A stretch of 64,000 bases of DNA from positions 1,373,542 through 1,437,541 of the forward strand of contig JADJIQ010000005.1 of assembly GCA_016707005.1 (NCBI GenBank). The letters are read 5' to 3'. Under the pieces are notes generated by a model that saw only the letters and a list, made by a program, of their open reading frames with translations, made no database searches and was not told the DNA's origin. The position numbers were made by a program, and so were the translations under genes. Below, one piece after another: positions 30,601 through 39,300 of this stretch. Source of the DNA: Ignavibacteria bacterium. GTDB taxonomy: Bacteria; Bacteroidota; Ignavibacteria; Kapaibacteriales; Kapaibacteriaceae. Position 1 is the first letter of the stretch. Each line of letters begins with the position of its first letter.

Positions 30601-33310
30601 ATTAGGTGGTGGGCTTGATACTGTAGTAGGGCAGGACAGAGAGATTACCCTCGATTTCCTTCCTGGACAGGGCAGGATGCTTCGTGTTGATGTTATTCCA
30701 GGGGATGAGAGGGGTACTGCAAGAGGATGGCTCGATCATAATACACAGAGAAAGATTGTTGTATTTCCTGTGAGCGCAGGTGACACTGTCGGGTATCGTT
30801 CTGTGCCGAGCCTCGCCACACCGGACACCTCGAATACTGAGTGTGCAGGTACTCCGTTCGTGCGTATGAAGCATGGTTCTGACTTACGGTATCATATGGT
30901 GTATCATCGGAGACTAAACCCCAATCAGCCAATGGGTACGGGTAACCCATTGGGAGTGTACTATCGTCGCAGCGAGCCACTTAAGATCACTGGTGGCAGC
31001 GATTCGTCATTTGCTGATGGCGGTGGTGTTGAATGGGAGCCCGAAATCCTCGTGAGCACTCATTTCTACGGCACACACAATCTTGTCGATACCCCGTCAT
31101 GTGCGTTCCCGTCGGTAGTTGTGCGATATGATCCGATATCACACAAATCTCTCGCATATGTAGTCTATGCGTGCTCTCAGGACACAACACCTTCCAACCT
31201 AAACGACATCGCAATTTGCGAGGCAGTGCTTCCCGCTGATACGGTTGGGTCATCAGCTCAACAATCAGCATTCGCTACAATGCAGTATGGATCTCGAGTA
31301 ATTGATGAGGTAATGTCTCGAAGACCGCAGTGTGCATTGAACGACGATAGATTGCGCTATTGGGGGACACCAATGGTATCCGCTGCAATCGATGGCAACT
31401 ACTATTGCTGGAGCGACAACATCCGTGGAATCGTATATGGCTTCAAGCGACCGATGGATCGCACCTTTGTTTCTCCTGTTTTGCAAAATGTGAGATTCAC
31501 ACAGATGCAGACAGGACAGGCTTTGTACCCCACACTTAATACGTATTCAAGACTCGAGATTGGCGAGACGGACTGTTCGATGGCTTGGCAGGAGGGGTCG
31601 CCGACATATGGCTGTGACTTCGGGTCTCAGATCTACTATACCCATCTCAACTACGATGTTGCAACAAATCAGTTGTCGCGAAGGTTGCGATTGTCTGGTG
31701 GGTACAGGAACACATCAGGTCTCAACACGCTTGACGTTGTCAATGGAGTACCGCGATGCGCCATCCTATCGCAAGGCGGCGCAAATGATTACAATGGGAA
31801 GCCAACATTGTATCGCTCACTAAGCGACTATGACCAGGCCGGATTTGATGGAACAGGGGCGTTCCTCGATAGTGTTGGTATTCTTAACCACAAAGCAGAT
31901 CGTATTGCTTGGGTGAATGCCGTCCGCATAGCTGAACCCGTCAACCCACCAACATGGGACCGCTCGCGAATAGGAAGGCGTGTTGTAGATGTGATGGAGT
32001 ATGCGCCATGTACGACTCTCGATACAGCGATGTTGTGGTCTAACGGGATAGGCTACATCGTGGATACGAATGATCTTTCAGCACCTGAACTTTCACTTGG
32101 TGAACAGAAGACCGTGGTCTACGGTGTTCCATTGGCGGAATCGTGGGATAATGACGATACCTCTATGGTGCTTACCTTTCAGCAGGACGTAGACGGGTCA
32201 CCGACCGCTAAGAATGTCTGGCACGTCGCATTTGGCTGGGATCTTGCTGGCATCGCAGGTCCACAATACCTACCACAAGATCCTGATTCACTTGAGCAAT
32301 TGAATGAGCGATCCTACGTGAAGCTGATAAGCGAAAAAGGTCGTCATCCTCACGCAAGTACGAGGCACTCGGTAACCCACATTCAGGGGCTGACGAAGAA
32401 CCGCCGTATATATGAACAATTGCCATTCACCGACGCAGGACATGCTTACGCACCAAGCATAGGGTTGTCGGCAGAAGGATTCTTCAAGCGTGACCCTGCT
32501 CACGACAAGAGGGTCGATGCCGAGAGTGCTTCGCGAGTGTTTGTTGGATACCGTTCGGATGAGTTGGAAGCACTCGTTTCCGACATTAGTTTCAATGGCG
32601 ACTTGTTATCACTCCAGCCAGAAGCAAGATCGGGCGGACTCAAAGTTGACGAGGGTTCAATTCGACTTGTTTCAGAATGGCTCTATCTACCCGAGGCTTC
32701 GGAACTGAGAATCTCGTCTATCGCTTCTGGCACTTCTGCAACAGATGCCCAGATCGTGATTGAGCGAGAGAGCGATAACAGCAAACTGCCCCTTCCCGTG
32801 TTTAATGTTCAAGGGGCAGTGAGAGGGCAGAAGTCAAAGCCGACATCGTCTTTCACGTGGGATACCTATTCAGATCCAGCGATGCGGTATCGTCTTGTTC
32901 TAACAACGAACAAGAACGACGCGAGGATCGTCAAGGACCTCGAACTGCACCCTGTGCAACCGGAGCAAACTATGTCGAAACAAGGAGAGACACCTCCCAT
33001 CCTTGATTTGCGACGAATGAGAGCTCTTGATGGACTGACGGGCAGCTCTATCTCGGATCAATCCATAGTGATCATCCCACAACCGGCACGGGAATACGCG
33101 ACTGTTGTAATCAGAGGTGGCGTTTCGAACGATGCTACTGGCGACGTTCTTACAATAGTCAACGTCGACGGATCGGTAGTGGCAACGATTGCCATTTCAA
33201 ATCAAACACACCAAGTAGTACACATTGATGTCTCAAAGTTTGCTCCCGGAGTCTATTCCGTCAATATCGGAAGATCAATGAGTCGCGCCGTAATGTGTGT
33301 GGTACATTGA
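27644..33310 (+). CDS. Giant secreted protein with T9SS sorting tail
   Basis: 1888 residues from ATG 27644, which begins a proper signal peptide (MNSASFLSGLLICICTFTIGMGAQ). The frame opens 39 bases earlier at TTG, but that extension adds no signal features. The body has many Asp/Ser/Thr-rich beta segments and no catalytic site I can name. A conserved-looking core near residues 600-720 (ILAYYEYVVKNFYANEAALLFANRPWM; WMPIMLGCHGIMIYKGES) may be an enzyme or barrel. The last 80 residues (VIIPQPAREYATVVIRGG, then DVSKFAPGVYSVNIG) are a textbook Por-secretion-type sorting domain. It is probably a surface structural or hydrolytic protein. Copy 5 follows its stop by 53 bases. Confidence 0.85.
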   Translation: MNSASFLSGLLICICTFTIGMGAQTVAPTRLPDLNWVVGSSTYESRWLEQFAISSDSTESKRFLMGWNWNAPHQRLGEKYGTTVWHVHDYTDMYTITNSTVDDMQRVFGRTYVPGMLLIPAVRGISTYDSLSNAGSRYCEANAIRFDPWLTYNDSIGDFDIEPSDTTGGVFGFKYHNGGTIEGSGQLYYRLAPSSTDTIPFVALDSVYPDDQLTMWVPTAIDKYRQENTMMLLVSMECAVLVGTNPSIPHDTNVVCRIELPYVKGNDSTGLITFTAIPDEDSIVKMKKDSFNNDMGLATTLRYDINGQFVDNASGAKEFVVRRWMLKKHFYSGYPTVTISAGFRCDFTKDLIKDTLTWKTEAINNPRLSFTTGGISSSSSTIHDHDSSRIKKLGIRLIYHPNSDSSQGIRINSIRIETPFAQKLFWGKLDKEIRDTVNEFVRNIYELNTGDSVAGYTTPVTDYSQRARIWKFYGRDEALPMQWLAFRYMNRKLDGRLITEVASKWSAKQRHIMEQETQWQGEGMQSHNQIASYAYKHGYNRVSDTTDATTQERYANLRFGYGDLRVNQSLAHDPDSFLKSREHASGIPPLPFPDVPDSTGKYLTGHPGGILAYYEYVVKNFYANEAALLFANRPWMANVWLNSFMTATGGTSPKVVYSNARARSATELRLAMWMPIMLGCHGIMIYKGESALGNGFTLPKNPSEHSAGIGLPRVSEFETGLYQARDRMDTTFDWTSLHIDSILYGSVLGDDYFYQNDTSHIDAYFRDGFTTFLDSLNGGPVVGVYRLYSGVQSARLTTNEVCETINQMQYKLGGKDDTTSSHPLATMQLRGWWGKGFTKFVVEHPSAIGCVLERIDTSRTRMKARHPRRLRDYAPQNDAPGHYDYESYDSLFVDITLHSFRSDTAMDSSWVIGVLNRRTDPRMQAHDAIFNNSDSADWNFATYMDWRDSVNQDPATRYTQRGARRITVPFSYVAADGRYRLLRLRELGGGLDTVVGQDREITLDFLPGQGRMLRVDVIPGDERGTARGWLDHNTQRKIVVFPVSAGDTVGYRSVPSLATPDTSNTECAGTPFVRMKHGSDLRYHMVYHRRLNPNQPMGTGNPLGVYYRRSEPLKITGGSDSSFADGGGVEWEPEILVSTHFYGTHNLVDTPSCAFPSVVVRYDPISHKSLAYVVYACSQDTTPSNLNDIAICEAVLPADTVGSSAQQSAFATMQYGSRVIDEVMSRRPQCALNDDRLRYWGTPMVSAAIDGNYYCWSDNIRGIVYGFKRPMDRTFVSPVLQNVRFTQMQTGQALYPTLNTYSRLEIGETDCSMAWQEGSPTYGCDFGSQIYYTHLNYDVATNQLSRRLRLSGGYRNTSGLNTLDVVNGVPRCAILSQGGANDYNGKPTLYRSLSDYDQAGFDGTGAFLDSVGILNHKADRIAWVNAVRIAEPVNPPTWDRSRIGRRVVDVMEYAPCTTLDTAMLWSNGIGYIVDTNDLSAPELSLGEQKTVVYGVPLAESWDNDDTSMVLTFQQDVDGSPTAKNVWHVAFGWDLAGIAGPQYLPQDPDSLEQLNERSYVKLISEKGRHPHASTRHSVTHIQGLTKNRRIYEQLPFTDAGHAYAPSIGLSAEGFFKRDPAHDKRVDAESASRVFVGYRSDELEALVSDISFNGDLLSLQPEARSGGLKVDEGSIRLVSEWLYLPEASELRISSIASGTSATDAQIVIERESDNSKLPLPVFNVQGAVRGQKSKPTSSFTWDTYSDPAMRYRLVLTTNKNDARIVKDLELHPVQPEQTMSKQGETPPILDLRRMRALDGLTGSSISDQSIVIIPQPAREYATVVIRGGVSNDATGDVLTIVNVDGSVVATIAISNQTHQVVHIDVSKFAPGVYSVNIGRSMSRAVMCVVH

Positions 33311-33362
33311 GTGGATTGAGGAAGAGCCTTTGGCTGGGCAAGCCGCAAATTCGATGTCAAGG

Positions 33363-33536
33363 TGGAGATTCCGCTCACCTTGATCAACTCATTCCGCACG
33401 TAACTGACCACCGCATCAATTGCCGTGCGGACTTGCGAAACCCAATCCAAAGATCGTAGTTGCCAAGGCGTTGGAGTACGATCTCAAGTAGTCACGGCAA
33501 CCCGGATAATAATGGTCAGAATGGGCGGAGTCTCCA
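33363..33536 (+). mobile_element. 174-bp miniature element, copy 5
   Basis: Ends TGGAGATTCCGC (33363-33374) and GCGGAGTCTCCA (33525-33536). TTCCGCACGTAACTGACCACC near the left matches the IS21 terminal repeat spacing, and the GTTGGAGTACGATCTCAAG core is identical to copy 4. It lies 53 bases after the stop of the giant gene. Confidence 0.82.
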
Positions 33537-33603
33537 CAGGGGGGCATTATCTGCCTGAATGTCATGAATCAATTCACCCAAGGGGGGCGACATGCTCCGG
33601 AAT
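33537..33603 (+). repeat. Second repeat family, two units
   Basis: CAGGGGGGCATTATCTGCC and CAAGGGGGGCGACATGCTCC, the latter followed by GGAAT, repeat the arrangement at 25.5 kb with the same spacing and again directly follow a miniature element. A nested insertion copied together, or a composite element, would explain this. Confidence 0.55.
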
Positions 33604-33707
33604 CAAGGCACATGAGTACGGTCTGAATCGGGCATAGGGCTGGCTATATTTGCAGGCAGATTCAATGTGCAGAATTGTTCACTTCACTTACATAATGAGA
33701 GTGTATC

Positions 33708-33920
33708 ATGAGTGCGGCAAAAGTGTTCATCGTTCAGCATGATAGCCAAGCGGACTACAAGGTCTTTTTCGTGGATCATGATTCGCAGCAGAAGAATCAT
33801 CAGATAATTGAAGGAGGAAAACTGGTCTCCCATGCCAGTCAAGCAGACGTAAAAGTGTCAATCGTCAAGCATGCCTCTCAAGCACAAATACTTATCACCC
33901 ACAAACGATTTCCCAAATAG
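33708..33920 (+). CDS. Small repeat protein (DUF6150-like)
   Basis: 70 residues built of short beta repeats: KVFIVQHDSQADYKVFFVDHDSQ, then KLVSHASQADVKVSIVKHASQAQILIT. The recurring pattern (V/I-x-V-x-x-x-SQAD-x-K-V) is that of the DUF6150 family of small bacterial proteins. No signal peptide is seen, so it is probably cytosolic. Function is not known. A GAGAGTG stretch precedes the ATG. It stands alone between a repeat cluster and a convergent gene. Confidence 0.75.
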   Translation: MSAAKVFIVQHDSQADYKVFFVDHDSQQKNHQIIEGGKLVSHASQADVKVSIVKHASQAQILITHKRFPK

Positions 33921-34031
33921 GTTCATCCGCGGTGATTGAACACGATTGGAGATCCAGGAGAGTATTGTTCTTCGCTGTTGTGAGGGCATGCCATACTTGG
34001 GATTTAACCCTGTTTTCTACCTTACGAATGC

Positions 34032-35720
34032 TCAACGCGCTGTGACACTGATCCAGCACTTGTTTGAACCAATTCTTGCTGGAGCCGACAGGTTGATGCG
34101 ATCGACAGGAATGCTCTCGTTTGGCTGCAATGTTACATTAATCGAATGCTCTCTCCGATAGAATGGCACCTTAGTTGTACCGGAATGCCCGTCAGTTGAC
34201 CCTTCACCTAAGACCTCAACAAGTAGGCTTGATATTGTAGCAGGTGCATTTGTCTTGTTAGTCAGCGTGAACCCAATTCCTTCAATGCAGGTTCCTTGCG
34301 GTGAGCCGTTGCAATACCATTCCCAATAGTTGCTTGCTACAACAGAATTGATGAAGAAGTAGTCGTGACTATCAAATTGATAGATGAATTGTACTCCATT
34401 ATCGCAAAAGGTCCCTTCGACATATCTCCCATTGGGGTCATAGATCTTCTTTGAGCGATCTCTCAGGTGTTCAATGTTGCTTGAGTAGAAGTGCTGTTTG
34501 GGGCTGAATACGAGGCCACTAGGGACTTCAACAGCGGCCAGTGCCCGCGTAGGCCCATTTTCTGCGCAAAAGTGTCCATCTGACACTTCAAAGTAGATAG
34601 TGGCATCCGCATTAGTGACCGTTGTCTTAAGCTTAGAGCAATACGATGCATTGTCATATGGAAGATCGACCATGACTTCTGGTGCAATGCTGTCACATTC
34701 AGCCGAAAGGTCGTAGGAATCGGAAGGCTTCCGTGAGATAAGTAGAACTGTTCCGTTAATCGCCTTGCATAGAACAGCAATTCTAAAGTCAGTGACCCAA
34801 CTATCCGAGGCCGAACAATGTATGGCTTCGTTAGTGAGATGACTCGGTACTGCCATCTTTGCTCTCAGTTTGAAATTGTCGTCAACAACCAATAACGTAT
34901 CGTCATAGAAATAGGCCTGATTGACGTTTCGAATGAAACGTCCGACTCCGTTGTCGATGTCAGTTGACACCTTCTGGTTGCAATCAACTTTACGCAGAGT
35001 CCATGGGTACGTCGTCGAGCACTCGTCAAAATAGAGGGCAAAAGACCGTTGCCTACCCTTGCTATCAATGTAAGTGAAGAAGTTAGCTGACGATGTATTA
35101 AGTGGACCGTTATTGACAAGGCACTCGGGCCAATTAGATGAGTGAATCGTGTCAGACGGGTTTAGGCGGATATTGGAGTCAATGAGCATCCATTTCTTTT
35201 GCATGCTCCCGCGGTGCGAATCGAGGTAGATCGAACCTCTATCCGTCACAATCATCAGAGTATGGGGCTCCCTGAATACAAGCTCGATTGGTTCGCCATC
35301 AAGATCAAGGTAGTCGCTATCATAGTTATGGAGCCTCCACCGATCGGTATCTGGGTAGTAGGCTAAAAGGACACCAGATGTGATCTCGACGGCCTTACTA
35401 CACGCGCGTGCTTCTGAGCTGAGGTATTGGTGCCCGCGGAAAGAAAGCGATGAGTCAGTGCGCGCACACAGCATAGGTAATGGTCCCATATAGCTCCCAA
35501 ACAGCCTGTGAGCCAACAGGGGGCTATCGTAAGGAAAAATCTCGCCTTGGCCATCGTCGTATAGATCGATAAACATCTTCCGCATTGTAACCCCTCCGAC
35601 GACAGTGTCTCGCGATTCTATCTTGAGCAGTGAGTCAAGAACCGTTTGAGAACGCAGCATTGAAGTGGTAGCGATTATAGTAGCAACAAATACAACGCAA
35701 CTAATCGTTTGGTTCAGCAT
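34032..35720 (-). CDS. Secreted protein of unknown function
   Basis: 562 residues. The signal peptide is MLNQTISCVVFVATIIATTSMLRSQ. The body has propeller-like strands (VLLAYYPDTDRWRLHNYDSDYLDLDGEP; TLMIVTDRGSIYLDSHRG; QAYFYDDTLLVVDDNFKLRAKM). The C-terminal 150 residues are Cys-containing (NYWEWYCNGSPQGTCIEGIGF) and end in a beta-sandwich-like region (TISSLLVEVLGEGSTDG). No T9SS tail or enzyme motif is clear. Not recognised. Confidence 0.8.
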   Translation of the reverse strand: MLNQTISCVVFVATIIATTSMLRSQTVLDSLLKIESRDTVVGGVTMRKMFIDLYDDGQGEIFPYDSPLLAHRLFGSYMGPLPMLCARTDSSLSFRGHQYLSSEARACSKAVEITSGVLLAYYPDTDRWRLHNYDSDYLDLDGEPIELVFREPHTLMIVTDRGSIYLDSHRGSMQKKWMLIDSNIRLNPSDTIHSSNWPECLVNNGPLNTSSANFFTYIDSKGRQRSFALYFDECSTTYPWTLRKVDCNQKVSTDIDNGVGRFIRNVNQAYFYDDTLLVVDDNFKLRAKMAVPSHLTNEAIHCSASDSWVTDFRIAVLCKAINGTVLLISRKPSDSYDLSAECDSIAPEVMVDLPYDNASYCSKLKTTVTNADATIYFEVSDGHFCAENGPTRALAAVEVPSGLVFSPKQHFYSSNIEHLRDRSKKIYDPNGRYVEGTFCDNGVQFIYQFDSHDYFFINSVVASNYWEWYCNGSPQGTCIEGIGFTLTNKTNAPATISSLLVEVLGEGSTDGHSGTTKVPFYRREHSINVTLQPNESIPVDRINLSAPARIGSNKCWISVTAR

Positions 35721-35833
35721 TGGCGATACCTCTTCGAGAATGTAAGCGCGGGTTACTCATCAAGTGTCTATTGATAGGTAGATTGAACCTGATGTCGTGA
35801 AACTAGCACTTCTATATAGTCCCAGAGCCATTG

Positions 35834-36006
35834 TGGAGATCCCGCTTGCGTTGACCACATCATGCCGCGGGTAGCTGACCACCGCATCTAATGGCATGCT
35901 GACTTGCTAAACCCAATGCTAGATTGCAGTTGTCAAGGCGTTGGACTGCGTTCCCAAGTGGTTACGGCAAGACGGACTGAGATGGTCAAGACAAGCGGAT
36001 TCTCCA
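35834..36006 (+). mobile_element. 173-bp miniature element, copy 6
   Basis: Ends TGGAGATCCCGC (35834-35845) and GCGGATTCTCCA (35995-36006). GTTGACCACATCATGCCGC and GTAGCTGACCACCGC match copies 4 and 5. It lies 51 bases beyond the corrected stop of the minus-strand peptidase and 114 bases upstream of the secreted gene on its left. Confidence 0.82.
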
Positions 36007-36056
36007 CTCTGCCTGCAAGTGACTCGCTCACAAATGGCTGTTCAAAGTCCGATCTG

Positions 36057-36784
36057 TCAGCTCACTATCTCTTCCCATCTCACTAGTCTTGCAGCCGCAG
36101 CTAGCCTTGTCAGGTGGTCAATATCGAGGCGTTCGTGGACGGTGTGCTCATCGTGAAACCAACAGATATGTTTGTGCAGTTGTCGATCTGACCGATACCA
36201 ACGAACGATCTAGAGTCACATGAGCCTCCAGTTGGGTCTGGAGCGTAATTCATACCATGCGCGTTCAATGCCGAGGCAATTCTCTGAGCCGTGGGCGTGG
36301 GGCAGGTCTCTATGCCCCTTTGGTGAGTAATGACGGAAGTTGTACCTCGACGGTCAAACGCGACTACAGCACGCACTGTATCAATGTATCGATTGGCACT
36401 CCAATGCTCTGCTGCATAGATGGATCCTAAGCGTCCGAGCTCCTCTCCAACAAAGAATGCGTAAAGTCCGGGTACGTTGTGATTGATCATATCAATCATC
36501 AGTGCCATACCTGCTCTATCATCTGCTCCGAGATTGGTTGTCCCGTCCGTGGCGAGCATGCCTCTGGACCAGCGGATATCAACGGGCCCCACATCGTCGA
36601 TAAGTGGGTAGGTGTCCATGTGTGAAGCGAACATCACGGTGGGTGCTCGCCCAACCGTTACAAAAACGTTGCCAAATGAATCGATGCGATGTGGCTTTGG
36701 GATATATCTGTGCAACAGTTGTTCATGACCATAGGGCGTTAGAACCTGCGCGAGATCGAGGAATATGCGCATCACATCACTCAC
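36057..36784 (-). pseudogene. Zinc peptidase (M20/M28-like), frameshift near the C-terminus
   Basis: The open frame (36110-36784, 224 residues, GTG start) shows SHMDTY (H55, D57), LGADDRAG (D88/D89), FFVGEELGRLGS (E114/E115) and FDRRGTTSVITHQRG, the metal-binding pattern of two-zinc aminopeptidases. It then reads NISVGFTMSTPSTNAS. Adding one base at about 36155 turns this into NISVGFHDEHTVHERLDIDHLTRL, restoring the last metal histidine and extending the protein to a TGA at 36057. Without it the enzyme lacks a zinc ligand. The GTG start overlaps the stop of the ankyrin gene upstream in the same direction, so the two are translationally coupled. Confidence 0.8.
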
Positions 36785-37959
36785 TGCGCATTCCCAGATT
36801 CGAATTGCCGCGGGTCATACAAAAGTTGGCGTAGCGTTTCCGGTGCGCCCAAATACCACCAACGACCGCGGTACTCGTCACGCAGCTGAACCGGTAGGTG
36901 CATTGCGATTAAGCTCGCACATCTAACATACGTTCTAGTTAGTGAAACACAGAGGTCAAGTGGACTGTCTCCGTTGTGATTGCGGGCCGCTGGATCTGCG
37001 CCTACCTCGATCAACTTCTTGACGGCGGTGATGTTGCCACACATTGCAGCGATATGTAGGGGAGTGTTGCCTCGTTCGTCATTCATCTCAATGTCCACGA
37101 GGTGGGCAATGGATTGTAGGGCGTGCCCGGCATTCGACGATGCCGCGCGGTGGAGAATCCAAGGGATCCTTGCATCAGCGCCTGTGGAGGATAGTGCCTT
37201 GGTCACAGTTGAAGGCTCATTTAGAATCAGGTAATCGAGGAGTATCCAGTCGTTCTTGACTAGTGCAGACTGTATGAGATACGTGTCCTCGCAGCGACCT
37301 CTGCGCCTCGCAAGAACACGCTCACAAGCATTAATCTTCATGGTATCTGGAGTAGGTACAAGTGTCTGCACGGTTGCGCTTATAGAATACATCGTGTGCT
37401 GGATTCGCGGCAGTATCTCTATTGATCGCCATGCTCCGTCCCACGATTCGGCCAATGATTGTGCTAGTCCATTGAGTGCGTTTGATGCGATGTACGCCGG
37501 AATGTTCATGTCACCCAAGCCTGGCAAAAGCAGAACTGATGGCCTTGCTTGCACTAGTCTGTACATGTCGGGCTCATCTGAGTTGATACTAGCCCACAGT
37601 AATTCAGACTGTGCGCGGTCGTTGTAGTGCTGAACATTGACTCGGGTGAGAAAATAGCAGGCACAATACCACGACCTCAGGCGCAGTGATGTTGCGAGAA
37701 GTTCGAGGTAGTCGGTCTCATATTGATCGAATGGGTGCACCGGACGTATGAACGTCCTGAGGCGCAGTACGTCGTCGTGCGCGATGATCTCGCGCAGAGT
37801 GTTCATGCTCTGTGAGTTTTTGTGCATCATGTTGGTATATATCGTTTCTTCCAAATCGAAATTCATGAATCGTGATTGCGACGCCGAATGGTGCTCGCAG
37901 AAATCACTTGACATCGCCTCGTCAGAATAGTACGTTTGTATGAACACACCAATGGACAC
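36781..37959 (-). CDS. Ankyrin-repeat protein
   Basis: 392 residues. Clear ankyrin repeats are in the C-terminal third (NDERGNTPLHIAAMCGNITAVKKLIEVGADPAARNHNGDSPLDLCVSL), with weaker helical repeats before (IPWILHRAASSNAGHALQSIAHLVDIE). The N-terminal 200 residues are helical with no known domain. The stop overlaps the GTG of the peptidase, forming a two-gene unit. Its start is close to a divergent gene pair with another ankyrin protein, so the locus has two ankyrin proteins back to back. No signal peptide. Role unknown. Confidence 0.8.
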   Translation of the reverse strand: MSIGVFIQTYYSDEAMSSDFCEHHSASQSRFMNFDLEETIYTNMMHKNSQSMNTLREIIAHDDVLRLRTFIRPVHPFDQYETDYLELLATSLRLRSWYCACYFLTRVNVQHYNDRAQSELLWASINSDEPDMYRLVQARPSVLLLPGLGDMNIPAYIASNALNGLAQSLAESWDGAWRSIEILPRIQHTMYSISATVQTLVPTPDTMKINACERVLARRRGRCEDTYLIQSALVKNDWILLDYLILNEPSTVTKALSSTGADARIPWILHRAASSNAGHALQSIAHLVDIEMNDERGNTPLHIAAMCGNITAVKKLIEVGADPAARNHNGDSPLDLCVSLTRTYVRCASLIAMHLPVQLRDEYRGRWWYLGAPETLRQLLYDPRQFESGNAQ

Positions 37960-38051
37960 TTCAATGATCTAGTCGCTCGACACTCCAAACGGGTTTTCTT
38001 GCCTGCAGCACATATGTGGGTAGGCACGCTCATTAAATCCGTGAGGTGTTT

Positions 38052-38186
38052 ATGCGGTTCATTCTAAGTCTCCTGCGCCAAGCTGCGCGATATTCAGCTT
38101 CGCGAATCATTCGCGACATTCTCTACCCCTCAATAGCTGTGGCCCTAGGCTACGCAATAATGCGCTTCCTTTGGAGGCAGCTATGA
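38052..38186 (+). CDS. 44-residue membrane microprotein coupled to the next gene
   Basis: A short frame encoding MRFILSLLRQAARYSASR, then a hydrophobic stretch (DILYPSIAVALGYAIMRF), then LWRQL. It has one likely membrane helix with basic flanks. A GTGAGG sequence lies just upstream of the ATG. The stop TGA (38184-38186) overlaps the ATG of the ankyrin gene (38183-38185), a classic ATGA coupling, which supports translation. Function unknown; it may anchor or regulate the downstream ankyrin protein. Confidence 0.55.
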   Translation: MRFILSLLRQAARYSASRIIRDILYPSIAVALGYAIMRFLWRQL

Positions 38187-39292
38187 GTGAGCTATCCTTG
38201 GCCACTCGGCGACTACTGCGGCTGTGCCATATCATCCAAAAAGATGACGCTAACTCCTTGCACGAGATCCTAGCGGATCTTGATCCAACAGACCGAACTG
38301 TTGCTATTGAGCTTGATGTTCGAGGCCTTTTCCATGCGGCGATCAGCTGTCGTGCAATTGTGTGTTTGGAGTATTTGCTGGCGTGGCTGTCAGACATTGA
38401 TGTGCCTGACCGTGATGGTGTATACCCACTTGCCGCATCGCTAGCAGGTGGAGAACAAGCGGTGTATAATCTGCTTGAACAACACTGCGTGATTGTAGGT
38501 GAGGTTCCAAAGACTCGTGCTGACGGATATCCTCGCTTCCACTCGTTTGTCGATACTGTCGTGCCTCGCTACCCTGTGTATCCACGCTCAAACCCACAAT
38601 CGCCTAGTTGTTGTAGTGTTGGCTATTCTGTGCCCAGCGAAGCAACGATCAACGCTATCCGTCGTGAGCTGCAGAGGATACTTGAGCAACCTGAACATCC
38701 GGAGTATCTCTCTGAACAACGTCGGAGACTTCGTCATCTGTTCGTTAAATACCCGGACATTGATCCCGATTTGATTCAGCAAGAATACCAGCAGGCGTTT
38801 GATGTTGAATTCTGGACGGCCTCTAGTGCTACGACGGTCCCAATTGTCGAAGCGCCGATCACCGCGATTGATGCGTGCCTATTGCGACGTCAGTACGTCC
38901 TTGTGCGTGAGCTGGTCGACAGTGGATGCCATTCATCTCGCCTTGCATTTCCACTCATTGCCCAAGCTGTGGTGCTTCGTGAACACTACATCCTTGCGCG
39001 ACTCCTTGAATCTGGTGCCGATCCAAACCAGCGCATATACGTCAACGATAACGGCGAACCCTTGTTCGGTCTGTGCAGTATTAGGATTCTTGAGCGGAAT
39101 ACGGTTGAGGCCGCATTGCCTGGTGCCCCCACAATGTCTCTAATGGCACTGGCTGTACTATACAACAACCCGTTCGCTGTACGAGAGCTCGTGAAGCACA
39201 ACGCGGACATGGATCAGGTCGTGGATGATATCCAAACCTTCAACCTTCAGCCTAGCGATGCGATGCTGCACTACATTGTGAGCTCAGAGTAA
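38183..39292 (+). CDS. Ankyrin-like repeat protein
   Basis: 369 residues from ATG 38183, chosen because TTGGAGG lies 6 bases upstream and the ATG overlaps the stop of the microprotein; the frame extends 12 bases further at TTG. Ankyrin-type helices are RGLFHAAISCRAIVCLEYLLAWLSDIDVPDRDGVYPLAAS at the N-terminus, and LVRELVDSGCH, ILARLLESGADPNQRIYVNDNGEPL and MALAVLYNNPFAVRELVKHNADMD toward the end. The middle is helical and Pro-rich. No catalytic motif. It faces away from the other ankyrin gene. Confidence 0.8.
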   Translation: MSELSLATRRLLRLCHIIQKDDANSLHEILADLDPTDRTVAIELDVRGLFHAAISCRAIVCLEYLLAWLSDIDVPDRDGVYPLAASLAGGEQAVYNLLEQHCVIVGEVPKTRADGYPRFHSFVDTVVPRYPVYPRSNPQSPSCCSVGYSVPSEATINAIRRELQRILEQPEHPEYLSEQRRRLRHLFVKYPDIDPDLIQQEYQQAFDVEFWTASSATTVPIVEAPITAIDACLLRRQYVLVRELVDSGCHSSRLAFPLIAQAVVLREHYILARLLESGADPNQRIYVNDNGEPLFGLCSIRILERNTVEAALPGAPTMSLMALAVLYNNPFAVRELVKHNADMDQVVDDIQTFNLQPSDAMLHYIVSSE

Positions 39293-39300
39293 TAGAGTTG

